Both the position numbers and the translations under genes were made by a program. A DNA stretch of 64,000 nt from Salegentibacter sp. (GTDB lineage: Bacteria; Bacteroidota; Bacteroidia; Flavobacteriales; Flavobacteriaceae): assembly GCA_024635795.1 (NCBI GenBank), contig JAGXIH010000020.1:1-64000 (forward strand), read 5' to 3'. Positions 34,492 through 42,969 of this stretch are shown piece by piece (within the stretch, counting starts at the first letter, position 1; each line of letters starts with the position of its first letter). The notes beneath the pieces were generated by a model that searched no databases, was not told where the DNA came from, and was given only the letters and a program-made list of their open reading frames with translations.

Positions 34492-36852
34492 TTCCTGCAT
34501 AAGATCCTCGTAGGTGATCGTTTTCTCAGGGTCTGCCTCGTTTGGAGTATAGAGAATGGTCACCCTTATGGCTTTCAGGCCAACCACTCCCTGCACATCT
34601 TCCAATTCAAGGATTTCTACCTCCTCGCCTAAGTATTTCTTGGCCTGGAGGTATTTTATATAGCGCAGATATTCCCGCTCATCAGCACGTTGAGAATAGA
34701 TTATTGCGATCTTACCTTTTTTAGTAATTCGCTCTTCAGTGTTTTTGATGAAAGCCTTATCAATACGTTTTTTAATGATCTCATACCGGGCATTATAAGT
34801 GCCATCCACATCAAATTTCTTCTCATCCATGCGGTACCTTATCGATAAGGTAGTGTTATAAACAAGAATTAAAGAAGCTGCCTCCAGCTTTATGGGCGTA
34901 TTTTCCTGCACATGGTAGAAACGGTTTTCCATTTCGCACATAGTACTCAACTGCCACAATCTCATATTATATAAATAGACTTTATTAAAGGCTTTATTCC
35001 GCGCAATGGAAGCCCCAATGTAGATATTGTGGTCTACGCCATCTGTTTTATAACGTTCAAAATAATGCGGGTAGATCTCCTGTGCCTGTATCTGCTTCCG
35101 GTCTATATAACGGGACATGGTGCGGTTGATCTGCTGCACGGTTTCATCGTATTTCTTGCGATGATTATACACAATTCCGGTGATAGGATTAAGCTCCTTT
35201 TGATAATCCTCTACCATTTTCTTCAGTTCAGCAGATTGCTTTTTGAGATGAGACATTATAGGGTTCACCTCTTTCTGTAAAAGATCGAAGACCTTCTGTT
35301 CACTGGAGGCATTCAGGCTTTCCTTTAATTCCTTTCTGAAATCGGCAATTCTGAATTTCACCTGTTCATAGATAGGAAGTTCTTCTTTCTCGTAGGCCTT
35401 ATCTATAATCTTTACAATTACCCTCAACTGATGCAGCAAATCCTTTTGAATAGCTTCGTTTCTGGCTTCAGAAGAGGCTACCACATCTATTTGGCCATAA
35501 AGGGGAAATATATTCTTGAAAACTATATCCTTAAAAGAGGCCAGTCCATCTTCATCAAAATCTTTAATAAATTTTTTGGCTTCCTTTTCGAAGACCCAAA
35601 GCACGCTGGGGTGAATGGAAGTACATTCACTTTGAATAACCGCTTTTATTCTGTTCTCGAATTCGGTGCGGTTTCGGTCTACGGCTGTAGCGATATAAGG
35701 AAGTATCTCGTCAAGCTTAATGGTATTAATACTGTTAAGTTCATTTTTTCGGGTAGAAACCAGCTCAAGAATTCCCAATAGCCTGTTGTTCTTGACCACA
35801 GGAGCCAGGATACAACTTTTAATATCATTTGAAAGCAGTTGCTGGGACAGAAAATTATCATTGTTTTTTCTGGCATAAGCCTTCACGTTAGGAATGCTGA
35901 AGAAATTACGTTCTTCAAACAACTTCCTGAAGCCTTTTTCACATAAACCAGACTTACAATCACTCTCATGCCTGGTACTTAAAATAAAACTTCTGGCATC
36001 TTTACTCTCCATTCGTTCAAAAACGCTATCCTGAGAATTATACACCGTGAAACCAACTTTTAGATCTGGTATCTTATAAATAGATCTAAAGATTTTCTGC
36101 AGTTTCAGCAATTCGTCTTTTTGTGAAGCCTTTTCAAATAACAATGTGGTTTTCAGTTCTGAAATTGCTTCATCTATGGTTACGTCGGTAAGGTTTAGGA
36201 TTATAAAACCCTTGAACGACCAGCTTTGCGGTGGAAACATTTCTTTCCAGACAGAAATATTCTCAAAATTCTGAATAAGTTTATCTACATCTTCCTGACT
36301 TATTTTCTTTGCTTTCCCGGTAGGTTCCAGATCAACAAAATCCCCGTTTATGGCTATACGATAATGACGCATAATCCCTTTTTCATCAGGAATATCAAAA
36401 TACATTGGCCTGGAAAAATCTATATCGTAATCATAGTAATGGTTCAAAATATTGATACACGCGTGGATGTAATGCATATTTTCATCCATATTTCGCATTT
36501 GAATATTAAAATCCTCTCCCGCATTATTCATTATCCGCTTTAATCTTTTGGAACGATTAAAGAATATATTATGATGGGGCACAGAAGCTGTTTTAATCTC
36601 GTTATCGCTTAAAATACTGGGGAAGATATCATCCAGCAGGATTTTAATGGGTTCTTTAAGCTCAGTCAGTTCAGCGGGATCTTCGATACCTTCGGTCAAC
36701 TGCGGAAAAGAATCTACATATTCCAGGAACTTCTCAACATATTCACGGGAAATCCCACCAATTCCATTCTGAAGTTGTTCTTTATAAACATCGATTACCT
36801 TGTGGAAACTAATCTTGATCTTAAATGGAAAATCTTCAATTTGTTCTTTCAT
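34483..36852 (-). CDS. Large GAF-domain protein of unknown function
   Basis: From the ATG at 36852 the protein has 789 residues (the frame stays open to 36921, but MKEQIEDFPFKIKISF is the likely start). A GAF domain is visible around residues 300-415, with SCILAPVVKNNRLLGILELVS as its core strand. The first 280 residues and the last 350, which contain coiled-coil stretches (LKKQSAELKKMVEDYQKEL) and a C-terminal alpha/beta part with AIIYSQRADEREYLRYIKYL, are not assigned. It has no membrane segments or HTH and may act as a soluble signal integrator. It converges with the HD-PycTM gene and overlaps it by nine bases. Confidence 0.7.
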   Translation of the reverse strand: MKEQIEDFPFKIKISFHKVIDVYKEQLQNGIGGISREYVEKFLEYVDSFPQLTEGIEDPAELTELKEPIKILLDDIFPSILSDNEIKTASVPHHNIFFNRSKRLKRIMNNAGEDFNIQMRNMDENMHYIHACINILNHYYDYDIDFSRPMYFDIPDEKGIMRHYRIAINGDFVDLEPTGKAKKISQEDVDKLIQNFENISVWKEMFPPQSWSFKGFIILNLTDVTIDEAISELKTTLLFEKASQKDELLKLQKIFRSIYKIPDLKVGFTVYNSQDSVFERMESKDARSFILSTRHESDCKSGLCEKGFRKLFEERNFFSIPNVKAYARKNNDNFLSQQLLSNDIKSCILAPVVKNNRLLGILELVSTRKNELNSINTIKLDEILPYIATAVDRNRTEFENRIKAVIQSECTSIHPSVLWVFEKEAKKFIKDFDEDGLASFKDIVFKNIFPLYGQIDVVASSEARNEAIQKDLLHQLRVIVKIIDKAYEKEELPIYEQVKFRIADFRKELKESLNASSEQKVFDLLQKEVNPIMSHLKKQSAELKKMVEDYQKELNPITGIVYNHRKKYDETVQQINRTMSRYIDRKQIQAQEIYPHYFERYKTDGVDHNIYIGASIARNKAFNKVYLYNMRLWQLSTMCEMENRFYHVQENTPIKLEAASLILVYNTTLSIRYRMDEKKFDVDGTYNARYEIIKKRIDKAFIKNTEERITKKGKIAIIYSQRADEREYLRYIKYLQAKKYLGEEVEILELEDVQGVVGLKAIRVTILYTPNEADPEKTITYEDLMQELN

Positions 36853-36961
36853 TACCTGATAATATGGGGTAAAATTACATTTTCTGTAAGCCCGGCCTAT
36901 GGTCAAGCTCCAAATTAACAATATTTTATAAAAATGAAAGACACTTCTAATAGCAGTTGTT

Positions 36962-36969
36962 TATTTTTG
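36962..36969 (+). promoter_or_regulatory. -7 promoter element of the TlpA-like gene
   Basis: TATTTTTG matches TAnnTTTG 20 bases before the start codon; a convincing -33 element is not seen. Confidence 0.4.
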
Positions 36970-36989
36970 CTGAAATTAAAAATGATATT

Positions 36990-38114
36990 ATGAGAAAATT
37001 ATTAGCAATAGCCGGTCTGGCCTTAATAACGATATCCTGCCAGAACGATAAAGGTTATTCTATAGAAGGTACCGCAGAAGGTATTGAAGATGGCAAAATG
37101 GTCTATATTTCTGAGATCCAGAATCCAAATTCCCGTCCCGAAAGAATTGATTCCACCCAGATTAAAGATGGGAAATTTGAACTCGACCTCCCGGAGGTTG
37201 AAAACTCTAATTTAAGCTTCGTAGAAATTGAAGGTCTGGACGGAAATGTGATCTTTATTTCTGAAAATCAACCCATCAGCTTCGAGATTTATAAAGATAG
37301 TCTAAGAGCCTCCCAGATAAAGGGTGGAAAAGAAAACCAGACTTTGGTATCTTACCTTGAACATCTTAAAGAAACCAATAAAAAAGTTGGGGAAGGACGT
37401 CAGGAAATGCAACAGGCCTTTCAGCAAAGAGATTCTACTCAACTAAGAGTCCTGCAGGAAGCCGAAGCAGAATTGATGGATAACGACAAGGTTTTCAAAA
37501 AGAAAATGGTTAAAGAAAACCCTGATTCATTTGTATCGGTAATGATTCTTTTGGATATGATGAATATGAAAGCATTCCCTGTTAATGAGATCAAAGAATT
37601 ATATGAAGGGCTGGATGATGACGTAAAACAAAGCACCATCGCAAAATCCCTGGAACAAAAACTTAAAAGTGAAAGTGCCGTAGCCATAGGCAGCAAAGCT
37701 CCTAATTTTACAGCTCCAACCCCAGAAGGGGAAGATCTTTCTCTGGAAGACATACGTGGAGAAGTAACCCTGATCGATTTTTGGGCTGCCTGGTGTAAAC
37801 CTTGCAGAGTAGAAAACCCCAACATAGTTAAGATCTATGAAAAATATCATGATAAAGGTCTTGAAATTATAGGTGTTTCCCTGGATCGCCCAAATCAGAG
37901 AGATAAATGGCTTAAGGCAATTGAAGATGACAAACTGCCCTGGCACCAGGTTTCCAATCTGGAATTCTGGAATGAACCGGTGGCACAGCTATACGGAATT
38001 CGCGCAATTCCTGCTGCATTTATCCTTGATAAGGATGGCGTAATAGTAGCGCGAGACCTGAGAGGCCAAGATCTTGAAAACAAGATCGCAGAACTTTTAA
38101 ATGAAAAAGAATAA
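36990..38114 (+). CDS. TlpA-like thioredoxin lipoprotein with N-terminal DUF4369 domain
   Basis: Starting at 36990 the protein opens with a lipoprotein signal ending ITISC (Cys17); a longer start at 36957 would spoil this signal. Residues 22-115 form a DUF4369-type beta domain, 120-225 a helical linker, and 232-374 an AhpC/TSA-thioredoxin domain with the redox motif WAAWCKPCR (Cys269, Cys272) and the cis-proline region RAIPAAFILDKDG. Such proteins are extracytoplasmic disulfide reductases. A strong terminator follows 20 bases after the stop, so it is monocistronic. Confidence 0.92.
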   Translation: MRKLLAIAGLALITISCQNDKGYSIEGTAEGIEDGKMVYISEIQNPNSRPERIDSTQIKDGKFELDLPEVENSNLSFVEIEGLDGNVIFISENQPISFEIYKDSLRASQIKGGKENQTLVSYLEHLKETNKKVGEGRQEMQQAFQQRDSTQLRVLQEAEAELMDNDKVFKKKMVKENPDSFVSVMILLDMMNMKAFPVNEIKELYEGLDDDVKQSTIAKSLEQKLKSESAVAIGSKAPNFTAPTPEGEDLSLEDIRGEVTLIDFWAAWCKPCRVENPNIVKIYEKYHDKGLEIIGVSLDRPNQRDKWLKAIEDDKLPWHQVSNLEFWNEPVAQLYGIRAIPAAFILDKDGVIVARDLRGQDLENKIAELLNEKE

Positions 38115-38134
38115 ACCTGATAATTTATCACATT

Positions 38135-38160
38135 AAAAAAGCGCCTCAGGGCGCTTTTTT
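38135..38160 (+). terminator. Rho-independent terminator
   Basis: The inverted repeat AAAAAAGCGCC / GGCGCTTTTTT surrounds the loop TCAG, 20 bases after the TlpA-like gene. The A- and T-runs allow function on both strands. Confidence 0.92.
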
Positions 38161-38250
38161 GCTTCTGTATCTATATTAGTGTCACTCAAAAGAGTATAAG
38201 AAGGCACCTTAAACTTGATCCCATTTCTTACGGAAAATTGATTAGCTGGA

Positions 38251-38294
38251 TGAGATTCTGAATTAATCCCGAAAGTCTTCGGGATGGAATGACG
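38251..38294. repeat. REP-like palindrome, second copy
   Basis: ATCCCGAA (38266-38273) and TTCGGGAT (38278-38285) form a perfect 8-bp stem with loop AGTC. Read on the minus strand it is framed by CGTCATTCC and GAATCTCATCC, like the element at 16159-16190. Confidence 0.7.
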
Positions 38295-38332
38295 TTTTAA
38301 CTACTTTTCAAACAGCCTTTAGGTTTATTTCT

Positions 38333-39016
38333 TTAATGCAATTGAAAGCCGACATTCACTGTCACACTAATTTCCATCTCTCCTGGAGAAAGGGTTTCCT
38401 GCGATCCCGATTCTTCACTCATTTTCATATCTGCCATTCGATATACCGGCTGAAAATTATTTCCGGAAGACTCACTGATCGTAATCGCTTTTCCAACCTC
38501 CTGATTCAGGGGTCCGGCGAATTCTTCGGCTTTCTTTTTAGCAGCGAGGACCGCTCTTTTCCGGGCTTCGGTTTTATGTTTTTCCACTTCGGAAGATTTA
38601 AACTGGATTCCATTAATCCCATTTAACCCATTTTCAAGCAATCCGCTGATTATTTCTTCATATTTATCAAGATCTTCCAAAGTAATTGTAATAGCCTGTC
38701 TCGCTACATAAGTATAGGATTTATCGTTATAATTATATCTTTTGTTCAGGTTTACATAATCGGTTTGAATGTTCTTTTCAGGAATATCCTGGCCTTTTAA
38801 ATACCTCAGAATAGCATCAGCAGTTTGATCGTTTTCTTTCTTTACCGTGCTCGCGTTTACACCTTCATGTTCAATCTGGGATTTTATTATAACCTGGTCC
38901 GGAACCACTTTTACGATCCCCTCCCCGGAAACAAAAATTCCATGATTCATCTTGTCTTCCTGGGCCATCGCACCCACACTTAACAATATAGCAGTAAGCA
39001 AAAGTAGTTTTTTCAT
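38333..39016 (-). CDS. SIMPL-domain (DUF541) periplasmic protein
   Basis: A signal peptide (cleavage after AMA, about residue 19) precedes a DUF541/SIMPL domain with the typical VSGEGIVKVVPDQVIIKSQ opening, and the AxxxAxxxKA segment ARKRAVLAAKKKAEEFAG near residue 155. The family includes E. coli YggE and BP26 of Brucella, oligomeric channel-like proteins associated with oxidative stress tolerance. Its molecular role is still unclear. The 227-residue length is normal. Confidence 0.9.
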   Translation of the reverse strand: MKKLLLLTAILLSVGAMAQEDKMNHGIFVSGEGIVKVVPDQVIIKSQIEHEGVNASTVKKENDQTADAILRYLKGQDIPEKNIQTDYVNLNKRYNYNDKSYTYVARQAITITLEDLDKYEEIISGLLENGLNGINGIQFKSSEVEKHKTEARKRAVLAAKKKAEEFAGPLNQEVGKAITISESSGNNFQPVYRMADMKMSEESGSQETLSPGEMEISVTVNVGFQLH

Positions 39017-39080
39017 AAGTAGTTTTTTTAGTCTTATGTAAGATTATAATTATACGTTCAGAATCAAGAAAAGTACCAAA

Positions 39081-39728
39081 TTACAATTTTCCCATTTTTT
39101 GCAGCACAAATAAGACTACAATAGGGATTGCCAACAGGATAACCATAAGTAAATGATTCTCAAAAACCCAGGGCGCCAGGGCCAGGGTTAACACATATCC
39201 CCCCACGGCTCCCCCAAAATGAGCATCGTGACCAATATTACCAAGCCTTTTTTTCATTCCGTAAATAGTGTATAAAAGATAACCTATTCCGAAGATATAG
39301 GCCGGCACAGGAATAATAAAAAACAAACCAAGCATCATATCGGGTTGCAGTAGTATCGCTGAATAGAGCACTCCCATCACAGCGCCACTGGCACCAACAG
39401 CAGTGTAATGCGGCTCGTCTTTATGAAAGAAATAGGAAAGCAAATTACCGAGTATTAAACTCACCAGGTAAACAATTATAAACCCGACGGAACCGATCCC
39501 ATAAATTACAACATTTGCAAAAAAATAGAGCGTAAGCATATTTACTAACAAATGTGTGGTATCGACATGCAGGAAACCGGAGGTAAAGACCTGAAACTTC
39601 GCGCCCCTTTTTAGATCGGCTATATTAAATTTAAATTTTTGAAAGAATGAATCATCATTAAAACCTTTAAAGGAGATAAGAACATTAGCGGCAATAATGA
39701 TAATGGTAACAAGATTTATTTCCCCCAT
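39081..39728 (-). CDS. Rhomboid intramembrane serine protease
   Basis: Six membrane segments are predicted. The catalytic serine lies in GASGAVMG (Ser114) and the catalytic histidine in HDAHFGGA (His170); HLLVNM (His60, Asn63) supplies the oxyanion-hole residues. The 215-residue size is that of the minimal bacterial rhomboid. Its substrates cannot be predicted. It is divergently transcribed from the acyltransferase gene, with 53 bases between the starts. Confidence 0.95.
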   Translation of the reverse strand: MGEINLVTIIIIAANVLISFKGFNDDSFFQKFKFNIADLKRGAKFQVFTSGFLHVDTTHLLVNMLTLYFFANVVIYGIGSVGFIIVYLVSLILGNLLSYFFHKDEPHYTAVGASGAVMGVLYSAILLQPDMMLGLFFIIPVPAYIFGIGYLLYTIYGMKKRLGNIGHDAHFGGAVGGYVLTLALAPWVFENHLLMVILLAIPIVVLFVLQKMGKL

Positions 39729-39759
39729 AATTGGATTTAATTTAATGTCAAATATACCA

Positions 39760-39767
39760 TATATTTG
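39760..39767 (+). promoter_or_regulatory. -7 promoter element of the acyltransferase gene
   Basis: TATATTTG matches TAnnTTTG 14 bases ahead of the ATG at 39782. No good -33 partner is visible. Confidence 0.4.
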
Positions 39768-39781
39768 CTGAAAGTTGTCTT

Positions 39782-40687
39782 ATGCATCGCCTGGTTTTCT
39801 GGTTAACTTATCCCTTTCTCTGGTTTATTTCTATACTTCCTTTCCGGTTGTTCTATCTGGTTTCTGATATAATATTTGTATTGGTGTATCACATAATTGG
39901 ATACCGAAGAAAAACTGTAAAGGAAAATCTCGACCTGGTATTTCCTGAAAAATCTACCGAAGAAAAGAAATCTATTCAGAAAAATTTCTACCGCCATATG
40001 TGCGATATTTTTCTTGAGATGATAAAGACTCTTTCCATTTCTGAAGAAGAATTAAAAAAACGATTTGTTTTTACCAATCCTGAAGAATTTGAAAGGCTAA
40101 AAAAGCTTGATAAAAGCATTGTGGCTATGTGTGGACATTATGCTAGCTATGAATGGATGATAGCACTTCAACTTCACGGAATAGACTATAAAGCATTGGG
40201 AATATACAAAAAGGTAAAAAACCCGTATTTCGATAAATTGGCAAGAGACATTCGGGGTAAATTTAATGGGGAACTAATCCCAACAGTTGAAGCAACTTCA
40301 AAAATCACTGCCCTGGAAAAATCAGGTCAACGTGGCATTTATGCAATGATTGCGGACCAATCTCCAAAACGTTTTAAAAAAACCCATTGGATAGATTTTA
40401 TGGGGATTAAGGTGCCCGTTTTCATAGGTTCTGAGGTACTCGCCAGAAAACTGGATATGGCCGTGGTATATTTAAATATTGAAAAAGTGAAACGAGGCCA
40501 TTATGCGGCCACATTGATCAATATTTCTGATAACCCACGACAGGAACCTGAGTTTGCCATTACTAAAGAATACATCAAATTACTGGAGCGCCAGATAAAA
40601 AATGACCCTCAATATTATTTATGGACCCATAAACGGTGGAAACACCGCAACAGGCCCATAACTGATGATTCTATTGTAATAGACTAG
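39782..40687 (+). CDS. LpxL/HtrB-like lysophospholipid or lipid A acyltransferase
   Basis: The 301-residue protein has an N-terminal membrane anchor (residues 5-40) and the HxxxxE dyad of this acyltransferase family in GHYASYEW (His119, Glu124), followed by the DQSPKRFKKTHWIDFMG block. LpxL-type enzymes add a secondary acyl chain to lipid A in the inner membrane; Bacteroidota also use relatives for amino lipids. The exact acceptor is open. It ends in a four-base overlap with the convergent glmM. Confidence 0.85.
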   Translation: MHRLVFWLTYPFLWFISILPFRLFYLVSDIIFVLVYHIIGYRRKTVKENLDLVFPEKSTEEKKSIQKNFYRHMCDIFLEMIKTLSISEEELKKRFVFTNPEEFERLKKLDKSIVAMCGHYASYEWMIALQLHGIDYKALGIYKKVKNPYFDKLARDIRGKFNGELIPTVEATSKITALEKSGQRGIYAMIADQSPKRFKKTHWIDFMGIKVPVFIGSEVLARKLDMAVVYLNIEKVKRGHYAATLINISDNPRQEPEFAITKEYIKLLERQIKNDPQYYLWTHKRWKHRNRPITDDSIVID

Positions 40688-42069
40688 GCTATAATGGTTT
40701 TGATCTCTGCTATCATCTTCTGGGCAAGATCATCGGCTTCCTGCTGAGATTTTGCCTCGGTGTAAATCCTGATAATAGGTTCGGTATTAGATTTCCTAAG
40801 GTGGACCCAATTTTCGGGAAAATCTATTTTTACACCATCTACAGTAGAAACCTGTTCATCCCGGTGTCTTTGCTCTACCGCTTTCAGGATTCCATCCACA
40901 TCAAGATCGGGTGTTAACTGGATCTTATTTTTACTCATAAAATAAGCCGGATATTCATTTCTTAATTCTGAAACCTTCTGCTTTCTTTCAGCAAGCAGAC
41001 TTAAGAATAAGGCCACCCCAACAAGACTATCCCTTCCGTAGTGAGATTCAGGATAAATAATTCCGCCATTACCTTCACCACCAATAACCGCATTGCTGTC
41101 TTTCATTAACTTAACAACATTCACTTCACCTACGGCACTAGCCCTGTATTTCCCATTATGTTTTTCGGTAACATCACTAAGAGCACGGGAAGACGAAAGA
41201 TTGCTCACAGTATCGCCCGAAGTTTTGGAAAGCACATAATCGGCACAGGCAACAAGGGTATATTCTTCGCCAAACATTTGGCCATTTTCATCAATTATTG
41301 CCAGCCTGTCCACATCGGGATCTACGACGAATCCCATATCGGCCTTTTCTTTAACCACAAGATCAGAGATGTCCTGAAGATGCTCCTTTAAAGGTTCGGG
41401 ATTATGCGGGAAATGCCCGTTTGGTTCACAGTACAACTCCACTACTTCCACGCCGAGCTTTCTTAGCAAAGCCGGGATGACAATTCCTCCGGTAGAATTC
41501 ACTCCGTCTACCACCACTTTAAAACCAGCGTTTTTGATTTTGTCGGCTTCTACCAGTTTTAATTTGAGGACCTCATTTATATGAATATCCATATAATTCT
41601 CCCTAAGGCTAATTTCACCAAGGTCATCAACCTCAGTAAAATTAAAATCTTCATCCTCTGCAATACTAAGGATTTTCGCCCCCTCTTCTCCATCCAGAAA
41701 CTCTCCTTTGGAATTCAGCAATTTAAGAGCGTTCCACTCCTTGGGATTGTGGCTGGCGGTTAAGATGATACCACCGTCGGCTTTCTCCAGAGGAACAGCG
41801 ATCTCCACAGTAGGTGTTGTGGACAGGCCAAGGTCTATTACATCAATACCAAGGCCGGTAAGGGTGTTCATCGTTAATTCCTGGATCATTTTACCTGAAA
41901 TACGGGCGTCCCTTCCAACCACGACTTTCAAATTTTCTTTACCTAAGGATTTTTTCAACCAGGTTCCGTAAGCGGCGGCAAATTTCACGGCATCTAATGG
42001 GGTAAGATTCTCACCGGTTTTGCCCCCAATTGTACCCCGAATTCCGGAAATAGATTTTATTAAGCTCAT
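40684..42069 (-). CDS. glmM: Phosphoglucosamine mutase
   Basis: The protein interconverts glucosamine 6- and 1-phosphate for UDP-GlcNAc synthesis, the precursor of peptidoglycan and of the amino sugars made by the polysaccharide locus. The active-site serine loop is TASHNP (Ser106), the metal loop DPDVDRLA, the sugar loop GEGNGGI, and the C-terminal phosphate loop RKSNTEPIIRIY. It has the 461-residue length of the Bacteroidota GlmM/phosphomannomutase group; minor phosphomannomutase activity cannot be excluded. Confidence 0.9.
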   Translation of the reverse strand: MSLIKSISGIRGTIGGKTGENLTPLDAVKFAAAYGTWLKKSLGKENLKVVVGRDARISGKMIQELTMNTLTGLGIDVIDLGLSTTPTVEIAVPLEKADGGIILTASHNPKEWNALKLLNSKGEFLDGEEGAKILSIAEDEDFNFTEVDDLGEISLRENYMDIHINEVLKLKLVEADKIKNAGFKVVVDGVNSTGGIVIPALLRKLGVEVVELYCEPNGHFPHNPEPLKEHLQDISDLVVKEKADMGFVVDPDVDRLAIIDENGQMFGEEYTLVACADYVLSKTSGDTVSNLSSSRALSDVTEKHNGKYRASAVGEVNVVKLMKDSNAVIGGEGNGGIIYPESHYGRDSLVGVALFLSLLAERKQKVSELRNEYPAYFMSKNKIQLTPDLDVDGILKAVEQRHRDEQVSTVDGVKIDFPENWVHLRKSNTEPIIRIYTEAKSQQEADDLAQKMIAEIKTIIA

Positions 42070-42186
42070 AAATTTATATTGATTTTGTAAAACACAATTT
42101 TAACAAATATACAAGTCGTAGGAAGTATCAGACAAAACTTAACACAAAATAAACAGGAAAAGGCCAGAATTCACTAACTTTCTTCA

Positions 42187-42777
42187 ATGAACTACCTGGC
42201 CCATATATATCTTTCCGGAACGGATAATGAATTGAAAATCGGCAACTTCATAGCAGATTCTGTGAAAGGGAAGGATTTCCTAAAATATCCAGCTAGGATA
42301 CAACAGGGAATTATTCTACATAGAGCTATTGATACCTATACAGATGTACATCCGGTTTTCGGAAAAAGCAGGAAAAGACTTTTTCCTCAATATCGACATT
42401 ACAGCGGGGTAATTGTGGACATGTTCTATGATCATTTTCTCGCTGCCAACTGGAATAAGTATTCCAAAGAACCCTTGGAAGAGTACACAAATAATTTTTA
42501 TACCCTACTCGAGAAAAACTGGGAGTTCCTTCCTTCTCGCGTTCAGAATTTCTATCCATATATGGTACAGGATGATTGGTTTCTGCGGTATGCCACAGTA
42601 GATGGGATAGAAAAAATACTGGCTCAGATGAGCCGGAGAACCAGTTTTATTTCAAAATTGCATCATTCTGTTAAAGAGCTTGAGGAAGATTACGATAACT
42701 TTAAAAATGAGTTCCTGGAGTTTTTTCCAGACCTAATAGATTTTACTGCAAAAGAAATTGACCAATTAAAAAACTAA
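42187..42777 (+). CDS. acpH: ACP phosphodiesterase (AcpH, DUF479)
   Basis: AcpH removes the phosphopantetheine arm of acyl carrier protein. The family signature MNYLAHIYLSG, IGNFIADSVKG, GIILHRAIDTYTD and VDMFYDHFLAANW are all seen, with conserved His and Asp residues that recall an HD-like metal site. The length of 196 residues is standard. It stands alone between glmM and the metalloprotease. Confidence 0.92.
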   Translation: MNYLAHIYLSGTDNELKIGNFIADSVKGKDFLKYPARIQQGIILHRAIDTYTDVHPVFGKSRKRLFPQYRHYSGVIVDMFYDHFLAANWNKYSKEPLEEYTNNFYTLLEKNWEFLPSRVQNFYPYMVQDDWFLRYATVDGIEKILAQMSRRTSFISKLHHSVKELEEDYDNFKNEFLEFFPDLIDFTAKEIDQLKN

Positions 42778-42841
42778 GGAAATTCCCGTATTTTTTACAT
42801 TTTTTTCAGCTAATTTCTAATGCTAATTTTTTATCGTTTTT

Positions 42842-42885
42842 TTGGGGAATATTAACACAACTTTGTGTGGAACGGGATTCCCCAA
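42842..42885. other. Nested hairpin between two convergent genes
   Basis: The outer arms TTGGGGAAT (42842-42850) and ATTCCCCAA (42877-42885) enclose a second perfect hairpin ACACAA-CT-TTGTGT (42855-42868). A seven-T run precedes rather than follows it on the plus strand. It may help terminate acpH or form a cruciform; no repeat family is recognised. Confidence 0.6.
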
Positions 42886-42912
42886 CTTCAAAACCAAAAA
42901 ATGTTAACACAT

Positions 42913-42949
42913 AAAAAAGCCCCCAAGAAGTCTCTGACTTTTTGAGGGC
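42913..42949 (-). terminator. Terminator of the astacin-like protease gene
   Basis: On the minus strand a 13-bp stem (GCCCTCAAAAAGT with ACTTCTTGGGGGC, one mismatch and one G-T pair) with loop CAGAG is followed by six T, about 20 bases after the stop codon. Confidence 0.88.
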
Positions 42950-42969
42950 AATCTTATAAAAACCTATTT

